Assembly (NCBI GenBank): GCA_019241805.1
Contig: JAFAWL010000313.1
Location: 1-7,569 of the forward strand
Length of the DNA: 7,569 nucleotides
From: Actinomycetota bacterium
GTDB taxonomy: Bacteria > Actinomycetota > Actinomycetes > Mycobacteriales > Jatrophihabitantaceae
Reading direction: 5' to 3'
In this document: piece after piece, positions 1 to 6,318 of the stretch
Layout: every line of letters begins with the position of its first letter
How positions within the stretch are numbered: the first letter of the stretch is position 1
The notes under the pieces: model-generated
The model's input: only the letters and a program-made list of their open reading frames with translations
Databases searched by the model: none
What the model was told of the DNA's origin: nothing
Position numbers and translations under genes: made by a program

Positions 1-631
1 GGCGGCGGTCGAGACGTTGCGCGGGCTCGGCGCCACGGTCGTCGAGGTGTCGTGCCCGCACTTCGAGTACGCGCTCGCGGCGTACTACCTGATCGCGCCG
101 AGCGAGTGCTCCTCGAACCTGGCCCGCTTCGACGCGGTCCGGTACGGGCTGCGGGTCGGTGACGACGGCGTGAACCCGCTGGAACAGGTGATGTCCCTGA
201 CCCGGGAGGCAGGGTTCGGGCCCGAGGTGAAGCGGCGGATCATGATCGGCACGTATGCCCTGTCGTCCGGCTACTACGAGGCGTACTACGGGCAGGCGCA
301 GAAGGTCCGGACCCTGATCAGCCGCGATTTCGCCGCCGCCTTCGCCGCCGCGGACGTCCTGGTCTCGCCCACTTCGCCGTTCGTCGCCTTCGGCATCGGC
401 GAGCGGGTGGCCGACCCGATGGCGATGTACATCAACGACCTCTGCACGCTGCCGGCATCACTGGCCGGAACGCCGGCGATCTCCGTGCCGAGCGGCCTGT
501 CGGAAGGACTGCCGGTGGGCCTGCAGATCATGGCGCCGGCGTTGGCCGATGACCGGTGCTACCGGGTCGCCGCCGCGTTCGAGGCCGCGACCGAACCGGT
601 TCTCGCGTCGATCCCGGAGCTGGTCAAATGA
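1..631 (+). CDS. gatA: Aspartyl/glutamyl-tRNA(Asn/Gln) amidotransferase subunit A, C-terminal part
   Basis: GatA is the glutaminase/amidase subunit of GatCAB. It releases ammonia from Gln (or Asn) so that misacylated Glu-tRNA(Gln) or Asp-tRNA(Asn) can be converted to the correct aminoacyl-tRNA in the cytoplasm. The window opens inside the gene. The reading frame starts at base 2 and gives 209 residues, roughly the last 40% of a protein usually near 490 aa, so the Ser-cisSer-Lys catalytic triad lies upstream and is not seen. Recognisable family blocks are SSNLARFDAVRYG (fragment residues 37-49, with substrate-binding-type Arg), IGTYALSSGYYEAYYGQAQKV (82-102), the DVLVSPTSPFVAF strand (118-130), and the C-terminal PASLAGTPAISVPSG...LPVGLQIMAP block (151-179). 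It ends with TGA at 629-631, overlapping the gatB start by 4 nt (ATGA), which indicates translational coupling. gatC is expected upstream, outside the window. The assignment is secure. Confidence 0.96.
   Translation, partial: AAVETLRGLGATVVEVSCPHFEYALAAYYLIAPSECSSNLARFDAVRYGLRVGDDGVNPLEQVMSLTREAGFGPEVKRRIMIGTYALSSGYYEAYYGQAQKVRTLISRDFAAAFAAADVLVSPTSPFVAFGIGERVADPMAMYINDLCTLPASLAGTPAISVPSGLSEGLPVGLQIMAPALADDRCYRVAAAFEAATEPVLASIPELVK
616..619 (+). promoter_or_regulatory. Ribosome binding site of gatB inside gatA
   Basis: GGAG at 616-619 ends 8 nt before the ATG at 628. It lies within the last codons of gatA and fixes the gatB start at the 4-nt overlap rather than at the in-frame codons further upstream. 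Confidence 0.7.
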
Positions 632-2121
632 CGGCGACAGTCGACGACGTAGTGGCTCGGTACGAGCCGGTGATCGGCTTGGAAACGCACGTCGAACTCG
701 GCACCGTGTCCAAGATGTTCTGCGGCTGCAGTACCGAATTCGGCGCCGACCCGAATACGCACACGTGTGCCGTCTGCCTGGGACTGCCCGGTGCGCTGCC
801 GGTGGCGAACGCGGCAGCGATCGAGGCGACGATCCGGATCGGGCTGGCATTGAACTGCTCGATCGCCCAGTGGTGCCGGTTCGCGCGCAAGAACTACTTC
901 TATCCGGACATGCCGAAGAACTTTCAGACCTCGCAGTACGACGAGCCGTTGTGCGTCGAGGGCTATCTGAACGTCGAGGTGGACGGCCGTACGGTGCGCG
1001 TCGGCATCGAGCGCGTGCACCTCGAAGAGGACACCGGCAAGAACACGCACGTCGGCGGCGCGACCGGTCGCATTCACGGCGCCGACTACTCGCTGGTCGA
1101 CTACAACCGGGCCGGTATCCCGCTGGTGGAGATCGTCACCAAGCCGGTGCCGGGCGTCGGCGCGCTGGCGCCCGAGGTGGCTCGCGCGTACGTGACCGAG
1201 CTGCGCGACATCCTGCGCACCCTCGGGGTGAGCGACGTACGAATGGAACAGGGTTCGTTGCGTTGTGACGTGAACACGTCGCTAAATCGGCCGGGCGAGG
1301 CCTGGGGAACACGCACCGAGACGAAGAACGTCAACTCGTTGCGCAGCGTCGAACGGGCCGTGCGGTCGGAAATGTTGCGGCAGGCCGAGGTGCTCGACGG
1401 CGGCGGTCGCGTGTTGCAGGAGACGCGGCACTTCAACGAGACCAGCGGTGATACGCGCCCGGGCCGCAGCAAGGAAGAGGCGACCGACTACCGCTACTTC
1501 CCCGAGCCCGATCTGGTGCCGATGGCGCCCGATCCGACCTGGGTGGAGTCGTTGCGGGCCGACCTACCGGAGCTGCCGGCGGCCCGCCGGGCTCGTACCC
1601 GCGCGGCGCTCGGTGTCGACGAGGCCGATCTGGCGCAGATGAGCAATGCCGGCGTGGTCGATCTCGTCGCCGCGACCGTCGACGCGGGAGCCCCTGTCGG
1701 CGAGGCGCGTAACTGGTGGCTGGGCTATCTGGCGCAGCTGGCCAATGCCCGGGGAATTGAGGCGGCCGAGCTGGAGATCACGCCCGGCCAGGTCGCACGG
1801 CTCATCGAACTCGTCGCGGCCGGAACGCTCAGCACGGCGCTGGCCCGGCAGGCCGTCGATGGCGTGCTGGAGACCGGATCGGACGTCGACGTCGTCGTCG
1901 CCGAGCGCGGGCTGAAAGTGGTCTCGGACACCGGGGCGCTGGCCGCGGCTGCTGACGAGGCCATCGCCGCCAATCCGGAGGTTGCCGAGAAGGTGCGAGG
2001 GGGCAAGATAGCGGCCGTCGGCGCGTTGGTCGGCGCGGTCATGAAGTCCACCCGCGGGCAGGCGGACGCTGCCGCTGTCCGCGCGATCCTGTTGGAGCGC
2101 CTGGGCGTCGACGAGTCGTAG
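628..2121 (+). CDS. gatB: Aspartyl/glutamyl-tRNA(Asn/Gln) amidotransferase subunit B
   Basis: GatB is the kinase/transamidase subunit. It binds the misacylated tRNA, activates the Glu or Asp side chain with ATP, and amidates it with ammonia channelled from GatA. The start ATG at 628 overlaps the gatA stop (ATGA) and has GGAG at 616-619, 8 nt upstream. The 497-aa product is of normal family length. Visible features are the N-terminal signature YEPVIGLETHVEL (12-24), a zinc-type cysteine set C32-x-C34...C47-x2-C50, KNYFYPDMPKNFQTSQYD (88-105), HLEEDTGKNTH (131-141), DYNRAGIPLVEIVT (158-171), MEQGSLRCDVNTSL (206-219), GTRTETKNVNSLRSVERA (227-244) and KEEATDYRYFPEPDLVP (282-298). The C-terminal helical YqeY-like tail, which contacts tRNA, has GGKIAAVGALVGAVMK at about 458-473. 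All family hallmarks are intact. Sequence upstream of 628 in the same frame overlaps gatA and is not part of the gene. Confidence 0.98.
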   Translation: MTATVDDVVARYEPVIGLETHVELGTVSKMFCGCSTEFGADPNTHTCAVCLGLPGALPVANAAAIEATIRIGLALNCSIAQWCRFARKNYFYPDMPKNFQTSQYDEPLCVEGYLNVEVDGRTVRVGIERVHLEEDTGKNTHVGGATGRIHGADYSLVDYNRAGIPLVEIVTKPVPGVGALAPEVARAYVTELRDILRTLGVSDVRMEQGSLRCDVNTSLNRPGEAWGTRTETKNVNSLRSVERAVRSEMLRQAEVLDGGGRVLQETRHFNETSGDTRPGRSKEEATDYRYFPEPDLVPMAPDPTWVESLRADLPELPAARRARTRAALGVDEADLAQMSNAGVVDLVAATVDAGAPVGEARNWWLGYLAQLANARGIEAAELEITPGQVARLIELVAAGTLSTALARQAVDGVLETGSDVDVVVAERGLKVVSDTGALAAAADEAIAANPEVAEKVRGGKIAAVGALVGAVMKSTRGQADAAAVRAILLERLGVDES

Positions 2122-2135
2122 GCCGACCCGGTCCC

Positions 2136-2154
2136 GAGCGACGCCGCTTCGCTC
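2136..2154 (+). terminator. Small hairpin after gatB, possible terminator
   Basis: A 6-bp perfect stem, GAGCGA (2136-2141) with TCGCTC (2149-2154), encloses a 7-nt loop beginning 14 nt after the gatB stop. There is no T-tract. Actinobacterial terminators often lack one, but a 6-bp stem in GC-rich DNA is weak evidence, so this is only a candidate end for the gatAB transcript. Confidence 0.25.
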
Positions 2155-2168
2155 TGCGCCGTCGGTCG

Positions 2169-2246
2169 TCGCTGCCGGTGTCGCTGGGTGTTCATCGCTG
2201 GGTGTTCATCGCTGGCGTTCGTCGCCGGTGTTCGTCGCTGGCGTTG
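2169..2246 (+). repeat. Degenerate 12-14 bp tandem repeat in the gatB downstream spacer
   Basis: About six head-to-tail copies of a TCGCTGG-type unit occur here: 2169-2180, 2181-2194, 2195-2208, 2209-2221, 2222-2234 and 2235-2246. The units at 2181-2194 and 2195-2208 are identical (TCGCTGGGTGTTCA). The others are 12-13 bp variants such as TCGCTGGCGTTCG and TCGCCGGTGTTCG. The tract ends 27 bp before the start of the next gene. It looks like a decaying minisatellite from replication slippage. Read in one frame it gives an N-terminal extension of the following protein, which does not resemble a real N-terminus. Confidence 0.75.
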
Positions 2247-2273
2247 TCAGAGCGGCGCGGCACGATCGTGGGC

Positions 2274-2729
2274 ATGGTGAGCTGGCAGGACGTCGTGGCC
2301 GACGCGCCGGATTTCGCGGCCCGGGTGCGGGAGCGATTCGATGCGGGCAAGCACAAGACGATGGCGACGCTCCGAGCCGACGGCTCGCCGCGGATCTCCG
2401 GAATCGAGATCGAGTTCGAGCATGGTCAGGTCGTGCTGGGTTCGATGCCCGACTCGGTGAAGGGCCGAGATCTGCGCCGGGATCCCCGCTTGGCCGTGCA
2501 CAGTCCGTCATTGGACCCGCCGGAGGACGCCAGCACCTGGTCGGGCGACGCGAAAATGTCGGGTCGGGCGGTGTTCGGGCCGAGTCCGCCGCCACCGGCA
2601 ACCGAGGGCGACTATTTCACGCTCGACGTCGAGGAGATCGTGCTCACTCGCGTCGGCACCCCGGCTGACCATCTCGTGATCGAGTCATGGCACCCGGGCC
2701 GGGGCCTGCGGCGCCGCACCCGCGCCTGA
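2274..2729 (+). CDS. Pyridoxamine 5'-phosphate oxidase (PPOX) family protein, FMN-binding split barrel
   Basis: This is a small cytoplasmic protein of the PPOX/flavin-reductase-like split-barrel superfamily. Members bind FMN or F420 and act as oxidases or reductases, or are of unknown substrate; the actual reaction cannot be told here. From ATG 2274 the product is 151 aa (MVSWQDVV...); GTG at 2277 is an equally possible start. Visible features are the N-terminal helix DAPDFAARVRERFDAGKHK, the flavin-binding strand pair TMATLRADGSPRISGIEIEF (residues 29-48), LGSMPDSVKGRDLRRDPRLAVHS (55-77) as the second barrel block, GDAKMSGRAV (91-100), and an Arg-rich C-terminus with WHPGRGLRRR (139-148). 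The sequence just upstream is weak in Shine-Dalgarno character. Longer in-frame starts (from 2178) run into the tandem repeat and are rejected. The gene stands alone on this strand between gatB and the convergent lipoprotein gene. Confidence 0.85.
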   Translation: MVSWQDVVADAPDFAARVRERFDAGKHKTMATLRADGSPRISGIEIEFEHGQVVLGSMPDSVKGRDLRRDPRLAVHSPSLDPPEDASTWSGDAKMSGRAVFGPSPPPPATEGDYFTLDVEEIVLTRVGTPADHLVIESWHPGRGLRRRTRA

Positions 2730-2737
2730 GCTCAGGC
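2724..2737. terminator. 14-bp palindrome spanning two convergent stop codons
   Basis: GCCTGAGCTCAGGC at 2724-2737 is a perfect 14-bp palindrome. It contains the TGA of the PPOX gene (2727-2729, + strand) and the TGA of the minus-strand lipoprotein gene (2734-2732). It could fold as a short hairpin in both transcripts and act as a bidirectional end signal. It has no spacer loop and no T-tract, so a terminator role is inferred; the palindrome itself is certain. Confidence 0.35.
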
Positions 2738-3943
2738 CTTGGAGCTGCCGCCTCCGCCGTTGGGCTGGATGTGCAGGATCCGTTCGTCGTCCGCGATCGG
2801 GGTGCCGTGCCCGTCCTTGTTCGACGTGCTCAGCCAGAGCGAGCCGTCCTGGGCCGCGACGACGGTCAACAGCCGTCCGTACTTGCCGGCCAGGGACGCG
2901 GTCAGTGTGCTCAGGCTCGAGGAACCCGACTTCGAAGCGGTGAGGTTGGCGGCCAGTAGCGCGGTGTGATCGAGGCTCGTCACGTAGAACACCTTGTTGC
3001 TGACGGCGCACCCCCCGATGCCGCTACCCGTGCTCGGCACCGAGCCCAGCTTCGGCCCGGGCGTGCCGCTCGGCGTCGGCCAGCCGTAATTGTCGCCCTG
3101 TTTGATCAGCGACAGCTGGTCCGCGGCGCCGTTCGCACCCGGTTGCGATACGACCAGCGACCGGGTGTTCGGGTCGTAGCAGAGCCCGGCACTGTCGCGT
3201 AGCCCTAGGGCGTAGACGACCGAGCTGCCGACGGGTCGGCCGATGTCGTCGACGTAAAGCACCTTTCCGGCCAAGCTGGTCGTCGTCTGGGCCAGCGCCG
3301 GCTGCCCGGCGTCACTGGTCGCGATGAACAGGTTGCCCTTCTCGTCGAAGGCCAGTCGACCCGTGTTGCCGCTGGCGCCCTTCGGAATGCCGGTGAGGAC
3401 CGGGGCGACAGCGCCGGCCAGGGTGAAGTCGACGACCTCGTTGTCCGTCTTCGTCGTCACGTAGGCGTAGATCAGCCCGTCTTGCGAATAGTTAGGAGAG
3501 GTGGCGAGGTCGAGCAGACCGCCGTCGCCGGAGCCGTCCAAACCCGTCAACGTTCGGATGGTCTTAACCGGATGTCCGGCCTGCGGCTGCACCTGCACGA
3601 TGCGACCGGTGGTGCGCTCGCCAACGAGCGCGGTCCCGTCCGGCATCGTCGCGATGCCGGTCGGAGCGCTGAGTCCGGTGGCCACGACGTTGGGATCCAG
3701 TGCGGGCGAGTCCGACGGATTGGGCGCGCTCGACTCCGAGCCGGAGGGCCCGGGCACGGTCGAGGACTGGCCCGGCACCAGGTTTTGGTTCGGGCCCGGT
3801 TCAAGGGTGTACGAGGGCTGCGGCGCCCAGGTCGGTGAACTGGCTCCCGCGCCACTGCCGCAGGCGCTCAGACCGGCGACGCCGAGCAGCCCGGCGGCCA
3901 CGACAGCGGCGCTGACGGCGTGACGCGACCGGAACCAGTGCAC
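2732..3943 (-). CDS. LppZ-like lipoprotein with PQQ-dependent sugar dehydrogenase-type beta-propeller
   Basis: This is a predicted surface lipoprotein of the glucose/sorbosone dehydrogenase (GSDH) propeller family. The GTG at 3943 gives 403 aa with a signal peptide of basic n-region MHWFRSRH, a hydrophobic core, and lipobox LSAC (lipidated Cys28). A Ser/Pro/Gly-rich linker follows (about 29-85), then propeller blades: VVATGLSAPTGIATMPDG (86-103), ERTTGRIVQV (109-118), GGLLDLATSPNYSQDGLIYAY (141-161), GRLAFDEKGNLFIATSDAG (195-213), YALGLRDSAGLCYDP (244-258) and GDNYGWP (283-289). Catalytic positions look degenerate. The family His in the HNGGRL-type motif is Gly192 (GNTGRL), the RN pair is R249-D250, and the TEHG-type motif reads SQPG (266-269). 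A binding or structural role is therefore as likely as dehydrogenase activity. M. tuberculosis LppZ is, from memory, the comparable protein near gatB. The gene lies 88 bp downstream of the PH-domain gene on the same strand and may be cotranscribed with it. Confidence 0.85.
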   Translation of the reverse strand: MHWFRSRHAVSAAVVAAGLLGVAGLSACGSGAGASSPTWAPQPSYTLEPGPNQNLVPGQSSTVPGPSGSESSAPNPSDSPALDPNVVATGLSAPTGIATMPDGTALVGERTTGRIVQVQPQAGHPVKTIRTLTGLDGSGDGGLLDLATSPNYSQDGLIYAYVTTKTDNEVVDFTLAGAVAPVLTGIPKGASGNTGRLAFDEKGNLFIATSDAGQPALAQTTTSLAGKVLYVDDIGRPVGSSVVYALGLRDSAGLCYDPNTRSLVVSQPGANGAADQLSLIKQGDNYGWPTPSGTPGPKLGSVPSTGSGIGGCAVSNKVFYVTSLDHTALLAANLTASKSGSSSLSTLTASLAGKYGRLLTVVAAQDGSLWLSTSNKDGHGTPIADDERILHIQPNGGGGSSKA

Positions 3944-4031
3944 GGCGCCCAGTCTGCCTGGCCGAGCTGTGTGCCGCCCGTCGCCTCTCAGCGCCGCCGC
4001 GCGGGAGCCGACTGCCGGCGCACCCGACCGA

Positions 4032-4466
4032 CTAGCGCCGATGCGCCGAGGGCGCCGGTTTGAGGACGGCCGCGGGCAGCTCGGGCAACCGACCGTCGCT
4101 GGCCTCGGCCACGGCGTGCAGGTCAGCCAAACGCACACACGGCAGCCGCAGTGCTCCGCCGTCCTGGGCCACCGCGTAGATGTTCCGACCGGTGACCGAC
4201 AGGCCACGGACCTGGTCCCACGGCAAGCGGGTGCGGCCGAACAGCGCCCGTACGGTGATCGCCTCGCCGGAGACGATGGTGGCCGTGCGCGCGATGTAGA
4301 ACGCGGCCAGCACCGGGATCAGGTAGAGCAGCGTCAGCGCCGACACCGTCGCCTGCAGCGGGTGGTCCTCGCCGCCGTAGAGCCCGATCGGGGCGACACC
4401 GATCATCAGCGCCAACACGACCAGATAGGTCGGCCGGGGGAGGCGAATGATCAGGGGCGCGGCCAC
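4032..4466 (-). CDS. Two-TM membrane protein with bacterial PH domain (bPH6; Cfp6-like)
   Basis: This is a small membrane protein of the bacterial PH-domain (bPH_6) family, to which the M. tuberculosis low-molecular-weight antigen 6 (Cfp6) belongs. Its function is unknown. GTG at 4466 gives 144 aa. Residues about 12-30 (PTYLVVLALMIGVAPIGLY) and 41-58 (VSALTLLYLIPVLAAFYI) are hydrophobic membrane segments. The C-terminal part, about 60-130, carries the PH-like block: TATIVSGEAITVRALFGRTRLPWDQVRGL, then YAVAQDGGALRLPCVRLADL, then a short tail. The start is not certain. No clear Shine-Dalgarno is seen, and the in-frame ATG at 4406 would lose the first membrane segment. The long open frame that continues upstream to 5426 is antisense to ilvD and is not coding. 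The GTG is 30 bp from the divergent ilvD start. The LppZ-like gene follows, and both families also sit near gatB in mycobacteria, which supports the assignment. Confidence 0.8.
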   Translation of the reverse strand: MAAPLIIRLPRPTYLVVLALMIGVAPIGLYGGEDHPLQATVSALTLLYLIPVLAAFYIARTATIVSGEAITVRALFGRTRLPWDQVRGLSVTGRNIYAVAQDGGALRLPCVRLADLHAVAEASDGRLPELPAAVLKPAPSAHRR

Positions 4467-4484
4467 GCGGTAACGGTACGTCGT

Positions 4485-4488
4485 AAGG
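4485..4488 (+). promoter_or_regulatory. Ribosome binding site of ilvD
   Basis: AAGG at 4485-4488, 8 nt before GTG 4497, is the only plausible Shine-Dalgarno in this region. It supports the GTG over the much longer upstream in-frame extension. Confidence 0.5.
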
Positions 4489-4496
4489 TTCAGCCC

Positions 4497-6188
4497 GTGA
4501 GCAGCGATACGCCTCGTCAGCACCGCAAGCCGCACAGCCACGTCGTCACCGACGGCATCGAGCGGGCCGCGGCCCGGGGAATGCTTCGCGCGGTCGGTAT
4601 GGACGACGACGACTGGCGCAAGCCGCAGATCGGCGTGGCCTCGTCCTGGAACGAGATCACACCGTGCAACCTGTCCCTGGACCGGCTCGCCAAAAGGGCC
4701 AAGGTCGGCGTCAAGGGAGCCGACGGATTCCCCATGGAATTCGGCACGATCTCGGTGTCGGACGGCATCTCGATGGGCCACGACGGAATGCACTACTCGC
4801 TCGTGTCGCGCGAGATCATCGCCGACTCGGTCGAGACCGTGTTCCGGGCTGAACAACTCGACGGCGCGGTTCTGCTCGCCGGGTGCGACAAGTCGCTGCC
4901 CGGCATGTTGATGGCCGCCGCGCGTCTCGACGTCGCCGCGGTGTTCCTCTACGCCGGCTCCACGCTGCCGGGCCGGCTCGACGGTCGGGACGTCACGATC
5001 ATCGACGCGTTCGAAGCGGTCGGCGCATGTCTGGCGGGCAAGATCAGTCGGGAGCAGGTGGACGCGATCGAGCGGGCGATCTGCCCCGGCGAAGGTGCCT
5101 GCGGCGGGATGTACACCGCCAACACGATGGCTTCGGCCGCCGAGGCGCTGGGGATGTCGTTGCCGGGCAGCGCGGCGCCGCCGTCGCCGGACGCGCGTCG
5201 TGACCACTACGCCGAGCGCTCCGGCGAGGCCGCGGTTCATCTGGTCGACGCCGGCATCACCGCTCGTCAGATCATGACCCGCGAGGCGTTCGAGAACGCG
5301 ATCACGGTCCTGATGGCGCTGGGCGGATCGACCAACGCTGTGCTCCATCTGCTCGCGATCGCGCACGAGGCGAAAGTCGAGCTGACGATCGACGACTTCA
5401 ACCGCATCGGTGACAAGGTGCCGCACCTGGCCGACGTCAAGCCGTTCGGTAGTTACGTGATGACCGACATCGACGCGATCGGGGGCGTGCCGGTCGTTCT
5501 CAAGGCGATGCTCGACGCCGGACTCCTACACGGCGACGTCATCACCGTCACCGGCAAAACGATGGCCGAGAACCTGCGCGACATCGCGCCGCCCGACCCG
5601 GACGGCAGGATCATCCACGCGATTAGCGACCCCATCCACAAGACCGGCGGGCTCACCATCCTCAAGGGATCGCTGGCGCCCGAGGGTGCGGTCGTGAAGA
5701 GCGCGGGATTCGACTCCGACGTGTGGGTGGGCCCCGCCCGCGTGTTCGACGGTGAGCAGGCCGCCATGGCCGCCGTCGCCGAGGGAACGCTTCGCCCCAA
5801 GGACGTCCTCGTCATCCGCTGGGAAGGGCCGAAGGGTGGGCCGGGCATGCGCGAGATGCTTGCCGTCACCGGCGCCATCAAGGGGGCCGGCCTCGGCAAG
5901 GACGTGCTGCTGCTTACCGACGGGCGGTTCTCCGGCGGCACGACCGGCCTCTGTATCGGGCACGTCGCGCCGGAGGCGGCGGTCTGCGGACCGATCGCGT
6001 TGGTCGAGGAGGGCGACACGATCCGGCTCGATATGAAGGCGCGCACGCTCGATCTCGACGTGGACGCGGCCGAGCTCGATCGTCGACGCGCGGAGTGGAA
6101 GCCCCTTCCGCCGCGCTTCGACTACGGCGTGCTCGGCAAGTTCGCCAAGCTGGTGGGCTCGGCCGCGACCGGCGCGGTCTGCGGCTGA
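4497..6188 (+). CDS. ilvD: Dihydroxy-acid dehydratase
   Basis: IlvD dehydrates 2,3-dihydroxyisovalerate and 2,3-dihydroxy-3-methylvalerate to the 2-oxo acids, the penultimate step of valine and isoleucine synthesis (the valine branch also feeds leucine and pantothenate). It is cytoplasmic and carries an Fe-S cluster and a divalent metal. GTG 4497 gives 563 aa, the normal length, starting MSSDTPRQHRKPHSHVVTDG as in actinobacterial homologues. The three cluster cysteines are present: TPCN (C57), GCDKSLPG (C130) and GACGGMYTANTM (C202). Also seen are SDGISMGHDGM (88-98), LPGSAAPP (222-229), GGSTNAVLHLLAIAHEA (276-292), RWEGPKGGPGM (441-451), and DGRFSGGTTGLCIGHVAPEA (475-494) with the catalytic-type Ser479. 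The +1 frame upstream to 3969 overlaps the minus-strand genes and is not part of it. The divergent spacer is only 30 bp, so its promoter must lie within the PH-domain gene. The last codons form part of a 14-bp tandem duplication. Confidence 0.97.
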   Translation: MSSDTPRQHRKPHSHVVTDGIERAAARGMLRAVGMDDDDWRKPQIGVASSWNEITPCNLSLDRLAKRAKVGVKGADGFPMEFGTISVSDGISMGHDGMHYSLVSREIIADSVETVFRAEQLDGAVLLAGCDKSLPGMLMAAARLDVAAVFLYAGSTLPGRLDGRDVTIIDAFEAVGACLAGKISREQVDAIERAICPGEGACGGMYTANTMASAAEALGMSLPGSAAPPSPDARRDHYAERSGEAAVHLVDAGITARQIMTREAFENAITVLMALGGSTNAVLHLLAIAHEAKVELTIDDFNRIGDKVPHLADVKPFGSYVMTDIDAIGGVPVVLKAMLDAGLLHGDVITVTGKTMAENLRDIAPPDPDGRIIHAISDPIHKTGGLTILKGSLAPEGAVVKSAGFDSDVWVGPARVFDGEQAAMAAVAEGTLRPKDVLVIRWEGPKGGPGMREMLAVTGAIKGAGLGKDVLLLTDGRFSGGTTGLCIGHVAPEAAVCGPIALVEEGDTIRLDMKARTLDLDVDAAELDRRRAEWKPLPPRFDYGVLGKFAKLVGSAATGAVCG

Positions 6189-6269
6189 CCGTCTGCGGCT
6201 GACCGTGTGCAGCTGCTGTCCGTGGCTCAGCCGTGCGGTTGACGCTCTGCGGTGACCGTGTGCAGCTGC
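6177..6269 (+). repeat. 14-bp tandem duplication across the ilvD stop, with a degenerate tail
   Basis: GTCTGCGGCTGACC occurs twice back to back at 6177-6190 and 6191-6204. The first copy encodes the last three residues (VCG) and the TGA of ilvD. A third partial unit follows (GTGTGCAGCTG, from 6205). A 17-bp sequence, TGACCGTGTGCAGCTGC, is repeated exactly at 6200-6216 and 6253-6269. Because 14 is not a multiple of 3, repeat-borne TGA codons fall in all three frames (6186, 6200 and 6253). Confidence 0.8.
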
Positions 6270-6318
6270 GGCCGCTGTGCGCGCGACTGACCGGGCACGC
6301 TGCTGCTCGGTCGGATTG

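Noticed and set aside
549..1268. Arg-rich + strand open frame overlapping gatB
   Set aside because: Out-of-frame shadow of gatB with the low-complexity Arg/Ala/Gly composition typical of high-GC DNA.
2169..2246. CRISPR array
   Set aside because: Units are 12-14 bp and directly adjacent, with no spacers.
2178..2273. N-terminal extension of the PPOX protein
   Set aside because: It is translated from the tandem repeat and spacer and lacks family similarity. ATG 2274 matches the expected N-terminus.
3969..4496. N-terminal extension of ilvD
   Set aside because: It overlaps the PH-domain gene on the other strand and has no family similarity. GTG 4497 with AAGG gives the normal IlvD N-terminus.
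4032..5426. Long minus-strand open frame running through ilvD into the PH-domain gene
   Set aside because: Only its last 144 codons look like protein (two TM segments plus PH domain). The rest is the antisense shadow of ilvD, Arg/His-rich and without motifs.
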